A DNA stretch of 7,652 nt from NCBI GenBank assembly GCA_036380435.1, contig DASVES010000155.1, positions 1 to 7,652 on the forward strand. The letters are read 5' to 3'. The stretch is from DASQDT01 sp036380435 (GTDB lineage Bacteria > Acidobacteriota > Blastocatellia > Pyrinomonadales > Pyrinomonadaceae). A model generated the notes under the pieces. That model made no database searches. It was not told the origin of the DNA and saw only the letters and a program-made list of their open reading frames with translations. Shown here piece by piece: positions 1-6,904 of the stretch; positions within the stretch are counted from its first letter, which is position 1; each line of letters starts with the position of its first letter. The translations under genes and the position numbers were made by a program.

Positions 1-6
1 AACCGC

Positions 7-37
7 GATTCACGATTGACGATTGACGATTGACGAC
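7..37. repeat. GATTGAC heptamer tandem array downstream of ompH
   Basis: Four 7-nt units lie head to tail: GATTCAC at 7-13, then three exact GATTGAC copies at 14-20, 21-27 and 28-34, followed by a partial GAC. The array ends 10 nt from the ompH stop codon, in its 3' flank. It has no internal inverted symmetry, so it does not look like an intrinsic terminator. The core (A/T)TTGA with a 2-nt linker resembles the TTTGAAC array downstream of clpC. Its function is unknown, and it may continue beyond the window edge. Confidence 0.85.
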
Positions 38-47
38 TTTGCGCGCT

Positions 48-707
48 TTAGCGAGTGGAGGGCGCCGCGGCGGCCGATGCCGGGTTGCGCTGGTTATAGT
101 CGGCGATGAAGGCGCGCGTGATGTCCACCGAGTCGTTGACGACGAAGATGAGGCCGTTGCCCGCCAGCTTGCTCTTCTCCAGGATGATGGAGATGCCGCG
201 CTGACCGGCGAAGGCGCGCAGGGCGTTGTTGATGTCGTCCCAGACGGGGCCGGTCAGCTCGTCCTCGCGCTTCTGGACGGCGGTCTGCGCGTCCTCCTGC
301 TTGCGCTTGATCTCCTTTTCGAGCGTCTGCATCTGCTCGACCTTGACGTTGAGCGCCTTGTCGTCGGAGACCTTGGAAATCTGCTCGACCTCCTTGCCGA
401 GCGTCTCGTAGCGCGTCTTGAGCGTCTGCAACTCGTCCTGACGCGGCTTGAACTCGCGCCGGAGGGTGGCGTAGGCGTTCATCAGGCGCCCGATGCCGGC
501 CTTCTCGTCGCCAAAGGCCGTGATGTCGATGATGGCGATGTTAGCGGCGACGGCGGCGCCCCCACCCTGCGGCGCGGCGCTCGTGGCGGGTGCGGCCGGG
601 CGGGTCGCGGGGCCGGCGGCCGGGGTTCGCCCGGCGGCGGGCTGCTGCGCGAAGGCCGAGAGGCTGGTCGCGGCGGCGAAGACGACTGCGGTGATTGCTT
701 TCTTCAT
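48..707 (-). CDS. ompH: OmpH/Skp-family periplasmic chaperone
   Basis: This is a 219-residue exported protein of the OmpH/Skp family, whose members hold unfolded outer-membrane proteins in the periplasm and pass them to BamA. Residues 1-20 form a signal peptide (MKK start, hydrophobic core, likely cleavage AFA|QQ). An Ala/Pro/Gly-rich linker spans about 21-55. The OmpH domain starts at about 56 with the strand IAIIDI. A long charged coiled coil follows at about 75-165 (the Skp tentacles), and the C-terminal part around 171-197 contains GISIILEKS and NDSVDIT, typical of the family end. E. coli Skp is about 160 residues; the extra length is mainly the linker and an Ala-rich tail. The ATG at 707 is supported by a Shine-Dalgarno AAGGAG at 719-724, 11 nt upstream. 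The gene follows bamA by 93 nt on the same strand, the common bamA-skp order, so cotranscription is likely. The family call is strong; the exact partners are inferred. Confidence 0.92.
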   Translation of the reverse strand: MKKAITAVVFAAATSLSAFAQQPAAGRTPAAGPATRPAAPATSAAPQGGGAAVAANIAIIDITAFGDEKAGIGRLMNAYATLRREFKPRQDELQTLKTRYETLGKEVEQISKVSDDKALNVKVEQMQTLEKEIKRKQEDAQTAVQKREDELTGPVWDDINNALRAFAGQRGISIILEKSKLAGNGLIFVVNDSVDITRAFIADYNQRNPASAAAAPSTR

Positions 708-718
708 TACTCGTACTG

Positions 719-724
719 CTCCTT
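719..724 (-). promoter_or_regulatory. Shine-Dalgarno of ompH
   Basis: On the minus strand this reads AAGGAG, 11 nt before the ompH ATG at 707. It fixes that start and suggests ompH is translated efficiently on its own rather than by coupling to bamA, whose stop lies about 75 nt upstream. Confidence 0.75.
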
Positions 725-800
725 AGCGGTTAGAAGGGATGGCCGGCGCTCGGTCTGGGAATCGAAGTGGCGTCCGGCCCGGTAGTTTAATACGAAACGG

Positions 801-3800
801 CTAGAAAGTCCGCCCGATGCTGAAGCGGAAGAGCCGCTTCTTGTCCCGAATACGCAGGCCCGGAATGCCGGGCACCTCCTGATCGCGCGCGTTCGGGTTG
901 AAGGCGTAGATCAGACGGAAAGGCACGTTGACGACAGGCAGTTGGATGCGTAGCTCGCCTCCGACGCTGGATCGGATGTCGCTGAATTTTGAAAAAAGAC
1001 TCTCGGAGAGCCGGGCCACCGTGTTGGTCTGCACGTCGCCGCGCAGGAAGACCTCCTGAAAGCCGAAGGGCAGGCCCGAAAGCGGATCGAAGGGGCCGGC
1101 GCGCAGGGCGTTGGAGAACTCCTCCTTCGTCACCAGGCGGTTGTCGCGCAGGATCAGGCCGCCGGTGGCGGGGCCGAGGGCGAGCTGCGGGTTGTTGCGC
1201 CCAACCAGACTGCTCAGGCTCGACACGCCCAGAGTCAGCAGGAACGGGTCGTCGGCCAGAAACTCCGAAGAGAAGGTCTGGTCGGCGTTGCCGCGCAGGT
1301 TAAACGAGGTGCCCACGTCGGCGAACAGGGCCGCCGAGAGGATGCGGGAGTAGATGGGGATGCGGTACTCGAAGTTGCCGAGCAGTTGCGTGTCGCCGCC
1401 GAGGAAGCGCGCGTCGCGTTGCGACAGGCGCAGGCTGTTGGTCCCGGAGGCGCCGGTGAAGGTGCCGAGCGCGATGAGCTGCTGGCGCAGCGTGTCGGGC
1501 AGGTTAGCCACGTCCTCGACGGTGCCCGAAGGGACGGCGGAGAGACGGACGCCCTGCGAGGAGAGGAAGAAGTCGAGCGGGACGAGCGGGCTGATCGAGC
1601 GCGTCGAGTAGCCGCGGATGGTGAACTCGTCGCCGAGGAAGAAACGCTCGAAGACGGGGACGCCGTTGATGAAAGAGAGCGAAGTCTGCTCGGCCGCGAG
1701 CACCTGGGCCGTCTTGGCGAAGCTGCCGACGTGGCCGGCGACGATACGGAAGCCGAACACCTCGGGGTTCTCCGAGTTCTTGCGGCGGATGGGGATGAAC
1801 TGCGTGTAGGTGACCGACGGCTGGTAGGTGCGCACGTCGCCGCCCAAACCCGCGAACGGAATCTGGATGGCGAGCTGGCGGCCGCGGGTCGGGTCGATGG
1901 AGCCGTTGCGAGTGTCGTAGACGAAGGTCGGCGTGATGCGGCTCGTCAGGATGTTCGGCTGGTCGAAAATCTGCGGGATGAAGGAGTTCGGATCGCCCCC
2001 CTCGTTCACCGCCGGGTCTGCGATGGACGACTGCGAGATGGTGTAAGACAGACCGATGCGCGAGGCCCGCGAGAAGGGGCTGCGCCGGCGGTAGAACTCC
2101 GAGAGCGGGGCCGAGGCGAACAGGCTCGCGCCCGTAGACTTCTGCGTGAAGAGATTCTCCTCGTCGATCTCGCCGGTGATCTGGCTGCCGAGGATGTCGT
2201 CGATGGCGCCCGTGTTCGACGACAGGAACGTGCCCTCGCCGAAGAACTTCCGCGACTCGGTGAAGACCGAGAAGCCGACCGAGATCGGACGGTCTTTCAC
2301 GTAAGGCTCGGTGAACGAGAAGAGGAAGGAACGCTGGCGGTTGCCGAAGGCGACCTGAAAGGCCAAGCTCTCGCCGCGCCCCAGAAGGTTGTTTGTCGAG
2401 TATTCCAGACCGAAGAAGGAGCCGGCCGCGCCGGCCAGTCCGCCGTTAAAGGAGATCTGCTGGCGCCCGCGCTCAACCACCTTGATGTTGGCGTCCACAT
2501 CGCCGCGCTCCTCGTCGGTGCGGACATCGATGTCCTTCTTGTCGTCGATAGGGTCGAAGTAGCCCGTCTGGTTGAGCTTGAGCACGGAGAACTCCATCAA
2601 GCTCTGGTCGAAGATGTCGCCTTCGCTGAGGAGCACCTCGCGCCGCAGCACGTTGTCACGGGTGAAGGTGTTGCCCAAAAACTCCAGCCGGCGCAGCGTG
2701 AACTGCTTGCCCTCGGTGATGGTGATCTGGAAGTCGGCGATGCCCTCGGTCTGGCTCTGCGCGTTGTCGCGGAATGAAGGCTCCACGTCGTAGTCGTACT
2801 GGATGAAGCCGGCGCGTCCGTAGACGCGCTTGAGGTCTTCCTGAAGCGCCTTGAAGAGACGCTGTCCGTTGGCGATGTCGCCGGTCTTGAGGCCGAGGAT
2901 GGCGCGGATGACGTTCTCGTCGATAATCGAGTTGCCCTCGACCTTGACCTCGCCGACGCGGAAGACTTTGCCCTCGTTGACGGGGACGACGATGCGCAGG
3001 GCGTCGTCGGTCGAGGAGAGGATGGGGAGCGGGAGGACGGGGAAGCCGGTGCGGCGGCGGCCCACGTCTTCGATCTTAGGCTCAAGCGTGCGGGCCTGAA
3101 GATAGCCCTTCGAGCGCATGTAGTTGGTGACGTTGTAGCCGAGGTCGTATTCGAGCTTCCGGGTGTCGAGGATGTCCTGGCCCTTGAAGCGCGAGATGAG
3201 GCCCGCCTCCTTGACGAGCTGCATCGCCCCGCGCAGCTCGCCGTCGGAGAAGACCTTGTTGCCCTCGAAGTCGATATCGACGACGCGGACGCGGCCGCCC
3301 TCGACGACGCGGAAGGCGACGGCCACCGACTGCCGCGAGACCTCCTCGACCTCGGTGGCGACGGTCGCGTTCGGGTAGCCCCTGGCGGCCAGCAGCTCCT
3401 TGATGGCGCGCTCGGCCGCCTTGGCCTTGACGGGGTCGAAGGTGGCCTCCTTCGAGACGCCCACGCGGTTCTCACGGAAACCCTTGAGCACGTCGGCCTC
3501 CGAGACGGCCTTCATGCCGGGGAAGGTGAGGTCGCGGATGACCGGGAGTTCTTCGACGGTGAAGATGATGACGACGCCGCCGCGCGGCCCCTGCTCGTTG
3601 ACGGAGACGCGCGTCTTCGTCTTGTCGAAGAAGGGCAGGGCGAGCAGGGCCTGAAGGTCGCGCTGCACCTGCTCGGGGTTGTAGGGGTCGCCGCTGCGCG
3701 TCTGGACGTAGTAGAGCACGCCCTCGTCGCTCATGCGGCGGTTGCCCTCGACCTGCACGTCCTCGACGAGCTTCTGCGGCTGGGCCTGCGGGGGCGTGGT

Positions 3801-3905
3801 CTGCTGCGCGAAGGTTCGCGGGGGCGGCACGCCGAGGAGGTATGTGCCGAGGCAGCCCACGAGGGCGGCGGCCGTCAGGAGGAGCCGGGGCGCGCGAGTT
3901 CGCAT
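801..3905 (-). CDS. bamA: BamA, outer membrane protein assembly factor (Omp85)
   Basis: BamA is the core of the Bam complex and folds beta-barrel proteins into the outer membrane. The product is about 1034 residues from the ATG at 3905. It has a signal peptide at 1-33 (likely TFA|QQ) and five POTRA domains at roughly 46-118, 119-203, 204-311, 313-399 and 400-479, several carrying the typical 'EGN' turn. An Omp85 barrel runs from about 483 to the end. The barrel opens with a Gly-rich strand and the NLLGRGE and SFTEPYVKDRP motifs, has the lid-loop RGY at 764-766, and ends in an aromatic terminal strand with C-terminal Phe (IGRTF), the outer-membrane targeting signature. E. coli BamA is 810 residues; most of the excess lies in barrel loops after RGY and after the FADVG strand. 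A TTG start at 3926 would add seven residues but has no Shine-Dalgarno. The ATG also lacks a close one: GAGG lies 15 nt away. Skp-type ompH follows directly. Confidence 0.96.
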   Translation of the reverse strand: MRTRAPRLLLTAAALVGCLGTYLLGVPPPRTFAQQTTPPQAQPQKLVEDVQVEGNRRMSDEGVLYYVQTRSGDPYNPEQVQRDLQALLALPFFDKTKTRVSVNEQGPRGGVVIIFTVEELPVIRDLTFPGMKAVSEADVLKGFRENRVGVSKEATFDPVKAKAAERAIKELLAARGYPNATVATEVEEVSRQSVAVAFRVVEGGRVRVVDIDFEGNKVFSDGELRGAMQLVKEAGLISRFKGQDILDTRKLEYDLGYNVTNYMRSKGYLQARTLEPKIEDVGRRRTGFPVLPLPILSSTDDALRIVVPVNEGKVFRVGEVKVEGNSIIDENVIRAILGLKTGDIANGQRLFKALQEDLKRVYGRAGFIQYDYDVEPSFRDNAQSQTEGIADFQITITEGKQFTLRRLEFLGNTFTRDNVLRREVLLSEGDIFDQSLMEFSVLKLNQTGYFDPIDDKKDIDVRTDEERGDVDANIKVVERGRQQISFNGGLAGAAGSFFGLEYSTNNLLGRGESLAFQVAFGNRQRSFLFSFTEPYVKDRPISVGFSVFTESRKFFGEGTFLSSNTGAIDDILGSQITGEIDEENLFTQKSTGASLFASAPLSEFYRRRSPFSRASRIGLSYTISQSSIADPAVNEGGDPNSFIPQIFDQPNILTSRITPTFVYDTRNGSIDPTRGRQLAIQIPFAGLGGDVRTYQPSVTYTQFIPIRRKNSENPEVFGFRIVAGHVGSFAKTAQVLAAEQTSLSFINGVPVFERFFLGDEFTIRGYSTRSISPLVPLDFFLSSQGVRLSAVPSGTVEDVANLPDTLRQQLIALGTFTGASGTNSLRLSQRDARFLGGDTQLLGNFEYRIPIYSRILSAALFADVGTSFNLRGNADQTFSSEFLADDPFLLTLGVSSLSSLVGRNNPQLALGPATGGLILRDNRLVTKEEFSNALRAGPFDPLSGLPFGFQEVFLRGDVQTNTVARLSESLFSKFSDIRSSVGGELRIQLPVVNVPFRLIYAFNPNARDQEVPGIPGLRIRDKKRLFRFSIGRTF

Positions 3906-3966
3906 AAAATTAGCTTTGTGCCTCAAGAAAATTGCCGGGTGAATTTTCAGGGAGACCTACAGTGTA

Positions 3967-3994
3967 AGAATAACTACCCGTGTCGAGAATAACT
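3967..3994 (-). repeat. 9-bp direct repeat AGTTATTCT in the bamA leader
   Basis: On the minus strand AGTTATTCT occurs twice, at 3994-3986 and 3975-3967. The copies are 19 nt apart start to start, close to two helical turns. They lie about 62-90 nt before the bamA ATG. Spaced direct repeats can be regulator half-sites, but no known operator is recognised here. Confidence 0.5.
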
Positions 3995-4119
3995 GCCGGA
4001 CTTGGGCCGCGCGGGCCGGCGCTTGCGAGGGCGACGCCTTTCCTTCCGTGACTTTCGAGACCTTTGATTCCCGGCCCCGCCCGCCCCGTTGCCAGCCTTC
4101 CCCTCCAGCAAAGTGGCGC

Positions 4120-4148
4120 ATTATACAAGGCCGAAGTTCAAAGTTCAA
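4120..4148 (-). promoter_or_regulatory. Candidate sigma-70-type promoter for bamA-ompH
   Basis: On the minus strand there is a -35 box TTGAAC (4148-4143; four of six match TTGACA), a 17-nt spacer and a perfect -10 box TATAAT (4125-4120). The predicted start is near 4113, giving a leader of about 208 nt before the bamA ATG. The -35 hexamer is one unit of the heptamer repeat array, so the repeat appears to have supplied a promoter element. The call rests on motif match and spacing only. Confidence 0.55.
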
Positions 4149-4234
4149 AGTTCAAGGTTCAAAGTTAAGGCTTTTGGCCTCAATCTTTGAACCTTGAATC
4201 CGGGCCTTTGAACTTTGAACTTTGAACTTTGAAC
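4134..4234. repeat. TTTGAAC heptamer array forming a long inverted repeat, 3' of clpC
   Basis: The left arm (4134-4164) is a run of AAGTTCA-type heptamers and the right side carries their complement. The entire 31-nt left arm can pair: its inner 14 nt with 4185-4198 and its outer 17 nt with 4206-4222, leaving a 7-nt bulge (4199-4205). The centre adds a small stem AGGC/GCCT (4168-4171 with 4177-4180). The right arm holds four head-to-tail heptamers at 4206-4234. The array begins 7 nt after the clpC stop. Its RNA could protect the clpC 3' end or slow polymerase, but no U-run follows, so it is not a standard intrinsic terminator. Confidence 0.85.
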
Positions 4235-4241
4235 TCGTTTT

Positions 4242-6650
4242 TCAGTGAATGAGTAGCGCGTCGCCCGGCTCCTCGACGACGGCCGGCCGGTGATTTAGTT
4301 CTTCGCCGTCCAGATAGACCTCGATGACGGGGGCGCCCAGCGTGCCCTGGATGAGCGCCTCGGAGAGCGGGTCTTCGACATACTTCTGGAGGGCGCGCCT
4401 GAGCGGCCGGGCGCCGTAGGAGCGATCCGCGCAGGTCTTACGCACCACCCAGCGCCGGGCCTCTTCGGTGAGACGCACTTCGAGGCCGCGCCGGCTGAGC
4501 GTCCGGTTGAGCAATTCGACCTGAAGGCCGACGACTTCGAGGAGGTCTTCGTCCGTGAGCTGGTCGAAGACGATGATCTCGTCGAGGCGGTTGATGAACT
4601 CGGGGTTGAAGGTCTGGCGAACGGACGACATGACCATCTCTTCGAGCTTTTCGCGCGAGGCGTCGGCCGTGGCCTGAAAGCCCATCGTGCCCTTCTTCTG
4701 GATGAAGCGGGCGCCGATGTTGGATGTCATGATGATGATGGCGTTCTTGAAATCGATGGTGTTGCCGAGCGCGTCAGTAAGGATGCCGTCCTCGAAGACC
4801 TGCAAGAGCACGTTGAAGATGTCGGGGTGCGCCTTCTCGACCTCGTCGAAGAGCAGGACGGAGTAGGGCGAGCGTTTGATGCGCTCGGTCAGTTGTCCGC
4901 CCTCCTCGTGGCCGACGTAACCCGGAGGGCTGCCGATGAGCTTCGAGACCGAGTGTTTCTCCATGAACTCCGACATGTCGAAGCGGATCATCGAGCGTTC
5001 CGACCCGAAGAGGAACTCGGCCAAGGAGCGGGCGACCTCGGTCTTGCCGACGCCCGTCGGCCCTAAGAAAAGGAACGAGCCGACCGGGCGCGCCGGGTTC
5101 TTGAGGCCCGCGCGCGAGCGGCGGATGGAGCGGGCGAGGGCCGAGATGGCGGGCCGCTGCGCGATGACGCGGCGGTGCAGCTCGTCCTCGATACGCAAAA
5201 GCTTCTGCGTCTCCTCCTCCTTGAGCGAGACGACGGGGATGCCCGTCCAGCGCGCGATGACCTCCTCGATGTCGTCTCTGGTGACCTCGACGGTCAGAAG
5301 CATCTCCTCTTCGTCGTCGGGCAGACGCAAGGAGGAGGGCACGCCCTTCGACGGGTAGCCGGACGACGCGGAGGAGGAGCCGCGCTCGCCGAACACGTCG
5401 CCGAAGACGACGCCGCCCGCGTCACCGCCGCCCACGGGGTCGCGGCGCGCACGCAGCTTGACGCGCGCGCCGGCCTCGTCGATCACGTCGATGGCCTTGT
5501 CGGGGAGGAAGCGGTCGGGGATGTATCGGCTCGACTGGTAGACGGCCGCCTCGATGGCGTCGTCCGTGTAGCGCACCTGATGGAAGGCCTCGTAACGCTC
5601 GCGCACGCCGTCGAGAATCTGGACGGCCTCTTCCTCCGTGGGCGGCGGCACCTTGACGGCCTGGAAGCGTCGCTCAAGCGACCTGTCCTTCTCAATCGAC
5701 TTGCGGAACTCGGCCGGCGTCGTCGCGCCGATGCACTGTATCTCGCCGCGCGAAAGCGCCGGCTTGAGGATGTTCGCGGCGTCGAGCGACCCTTCGGCCG
5801 AGCCGGCGCCGACGAGCGTGTGCAGCTCGTCGATGAAGACGATGTACTGCGGGTTCTCGACCAGCTCGCGCATGATCTGCTTGAGGCGCTCCTCGAACTG
5901 CCCGCGATACTTCGTCCCCGCCACGATCAGCGAGAGGTCGAGCGACAGTATCCGCTTGTTCTCCAGAAACGTCGGCACCTCGCCGCGCACGATGCGCTGC
6001 GCCAGTCCCTCGACGATGGCCGTCTTGCCGACGCCCGGCTCGCCGATGAGGACGGGGTTATTTTTGGTGCGGCGGCAAAGTATCTGGACGACGCGCTCGA
6101 TCTCGCCCTCGCGGCCGACGAGCGGGTCGAGCTTATCGTTGGCGGCGTCGTCGGTGAGGTCGCGCGAGAACTCGGCGAGGTGCGGCGTCTCTTTCTTCTG
6201 CGCGGCGCGCGGGTCAACGCCCGTCGCGCGGGCGACCTCCTCGCGCACGGCGTGGAGCTTGAGTCCGCGCTCGTAGAGAATCTCGGCGGCCATCGAGCGC
6301 TCTTCGCGCAGGAGGCCGAGCAGGAGGTGCTCGGTGCCGATGTGGCGGTGCTGGAGGCGGTCAGACTCCTCGTGGGCGTAGTGGAGCACGCGCTTGGTCT
6401 CGGGCGCGAGCGGCAGCTCGACCGAGGTGGAAATCTTCTCGCGCAGGGGCGCCCGCCCCTCGATCTCCTTGCGGATGGCTTCCAGAGACGCCTGCGCGCG
6501 CGCCAAAAAGCGCGACGTGAGCGTTTTGTCTTCGCGCATCAGTCCGAGCAGCAAGTGCTCCGGCTCGATGGCCGGGGCGCCGAACTGACTGGCCTCGTAG
6601 CGCGCAAAGAAGATGACCCGACGCGCCTTCTCCGTGTAGCGTTCAAACAT
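4242..6650 (-). CDS. clpC: ClpC-type AAA+ unfoldase, ATP-binding subunit of the Clp protease
   Basis: This 802-residue protein is a hexameric cytoplasmic unfoldase that threads substrates into ClpP. The N-domain (about 1-145) has two Clp repeats with EHLLLGL copies and begins MFERYTEKARRVI, as in ClpC. AAA-1 has Walker A GEPGVGKT (203-210), Walker B VFIDEL (271-276), pore loop KYRG (247-250) and the arginine pair R327/R328. AAA-2 has Walker A GPTGVGKT (530-537), Walker B LLFDEVEKAHPD (599-610), pore loop GYVG (577-580) and sensor-2 GARPL (746-750). MGF at 656-658 sits where the ClpP-docking tripeptide of ClpA/ClpC lies. The region between AAA-1 and WTGIP (about 401-458) is a Gly/Ser-rich then acidic linker with no coiled coil and no UVR-like motif, so the M-domain seems absent. 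The ATG at 6650 matches the family N-terminus; no strong Shine-Dalgarno is visible. A candidate own promoter lies upstream. ClpA is the alternative name, but the N-domain favours ClpC. Confidence 0.94.
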   Translation of the reverse strand: MFERYTEKARRVIFFARYEASQFGAPAIEPEHLLLGLMREDKTLTSRFLARAQASLEAIRKEIEGRAPLREKISTSVELPLAPETKRVLHYAHEESDRLQHRHIGTEHLLLGLLREERSMAAEILYERGLKLHAVREEVARATGVDPRAAQKKETPHLAEFSRDLTDDAANDKLDPLVGREGEIERVVQILCRRTKNNPVLIGEPGVGKTAIVEGLAQRIVRGEVPTFLENKRILSLDLSLIVAGTKYRGQFEERLKQIMRELVENPQYIVFIDELHTLVGAGSAEGSLDAANILKPALSRGEIQCIGATTPAEFRKSIEKDRSLERRFQAVKVPPPTEEEAVQILDGVRERYEAFHQVRYTDDAIEAAVYQSSRYIPDRFLPDKAIDVIDEAGARVKLRARRDPVGGGDAGGVVFGDVFGERGSSSASSGYPSKGVPSSLRLPDDEEEMLLTVEVTRDDIEEVIARWTGIPVVSLKEEETQKLLRIEDELHRRVIAQRPAISALARSIRRSRAGLKNPARPVGSFLFLGPTGVGKTEVARSLAEFLFGSERSMIRFDMSEFMEKHSVSKLIGSPPGYVGHEEGGQLTERIKRSPYSVLLFDEVEKAHPDIFNVLLQVFEDGILTDALGNTIDFKNAIIIMTSNIGARFIQKKGTMGFQATADASREKLEEMVMSSVRQTFNPEFINRLDEIIVFDQLTDEDLLEVVGLQVELLNRTLSRRGLEVRLTEEARRWVVRKTCADRSYGARPLRRALQKYVEDPLSEALIQGTLGAPVIEVYLDGEELNHRPAVVEEPGDALLIH

Positions 6651-6748
6651 AAGGCTTCGACTGTACTTGATTAAGAGCCGGTTGCGACAAAAAAATCGGC
6701 GAGCCGGAGGTTCCGGAAATCAGACCCTACAGGACGCCGCCCGCCGGC

Positions 6749-6777
6749 ATTATAACCCATGCCCGGCGAAGTCAGAA
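6749..6777 (-). promoter_or_regulatory. Candidate promoter of clpC
   Basis: On the minus strand there is a perfect -10 TATAAT (6754-6749) preceded at 17 nt by a weak -35 TTCTGA (6777-6772; three of six match TTGACA). The predicted start is near 6742, leaving a leader of about 92 nt. A weak -35 with a perfect -10 would fit an activator-assisted or repressor-controlled promoter, and a palindrome abuts the -35. The -10 also lies in an imperfect inverted repeat (CGCCGGCAT at 6742-6750 against ATGCCCGGCG at 6759-6768, one bulged base). Confidence 0.5.
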
Positions 6778-6793
6778 GAGTTGTTCACAACTC
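6778..6793. promoter_or_regulatory. 16-bp perfect palindrome, candidate operator
   Basis: GAGTTGT-TC-ACAACTC has perfect 7-bp arms around a 2-bp centre. It directly abuts the upstream edge of the weak -35 box of the candidate clpC promoter. It matches neither the HrcA CIRCE element nor the CtsR heptad operator as I know them. Position and symmetry suggest a dimeric regulator site; the regulator is unknown. Confidence 0.45.
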
Positions 6794-6803
6794 GGCTCAA
6801 AAT

Positions 6804-6904
6804 CCGCGCCCTCCGCGCCTCTGCGTCTTCTGCGTTAAATCTTCCTCCTGTAATAATGAAGTCTGACGCAGAAGACGCAGAAGACGCGGAGGGCGCGGAG
6901 GAAG
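6804..6904. repeat. Imperfect inverted repeat built of 9-nt units
   Basis: The left arm 6804-6835 and right arm 6866-6898 are near-perfect reverse complements, differing by about one gap and one or two bases, around a 30-nt loop. The right arm shows a 9-nt period: ACGCAGAAG, ACGCAGAAG, ACGCGGAGG, GCGCGGAGG. A further CTTCCTCC at 6841-6848 matches GGAGGAAG at 6897-6904. It lies about 28 nt downstream of the restored stop of the unknown exported gene. It resembles dispersed 'CTCTGCGT'-type intergenic repeats that I recall from several bacterial phyla. Confidence 0.8.

Larger units (their letters stand above)
3906..4241. other. Intergenic region between clpC and bamA, no gene
   Basis: This 336-nt gap has no credible gene. 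The minus-strand frames here are short, compositionally odd and lack family resemblance. In transcription order it holds the heptamer hairpin array (4234-4134), a likely bamA promoter (-10 at 4125-4120), a GC-rich stretch, two copies of AGTTATTCT (3994-3967) and then the AT-rich bamA start region. If the promoter is right, the bamA transcript has a leader of about 208 nt. Confidence 0.6.

Noticed and set aside
740..779. GGCCGG/CCGGCC inverted repeat in the bamA-ompH gap
   Set aside because: The arms are only 6 bp and about 28 nt apart in GC-rich sequence, which is expected by chance.
1386..2777. 463-codon plus-strand open frame opposite bamA
   Set aside because: It has the same GC-driven antisense effect; the composition is Arg/Glu/Ala/Asp-rich and it lies wholly within well-supported BamA barrel and POTRA coding.
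3903..3926. TTG start for bamA at 3926
   Set aside because: It adds only seven residues (MRHKANF) before a normal signal peptide and has no Shine-Dalgarno. The ATG at 3905 is preferred, though its ribosome site is also weak.
3910..4148. Two short minus-strand frames of 72 and 63 codons between clpC and bamA
   Set aside because: They overlap each other, begin in or next to the heptamer repeat, cover the promoter and leader, and show no family resemblance or good ribosome site.
4134..4234. CtsR operator, because TTTGAAC heptamers next to clpC resemble the CtsR half-site
   Set aside because: The array is downstream of clpC, the period is 7 nt with no 3-nt spacer, the half-site differs (GAAC rather than GACT), and CtsR is a Firmicutes regulator.
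4134..4234. CRISPR array
   Set aside because: The units are 7 nt with no unique spacers and there are no cas genes nearby.
4134..4241. Rho-independent terminator of clpC
   Set aside because: The stem is AT-rich and no U-run follows it on the minus strand. Some transcript-end role remains possible.
5175..6674. 499-codon plus-strand open frame opposite clpC
   Set aside because: It is an exact antisense shadow of a clear clpC with all motifs. Long antisense frames are expected in GC-rich genes, and the translation is Leu/Asp/Glu/Arg-rich with no family signature.
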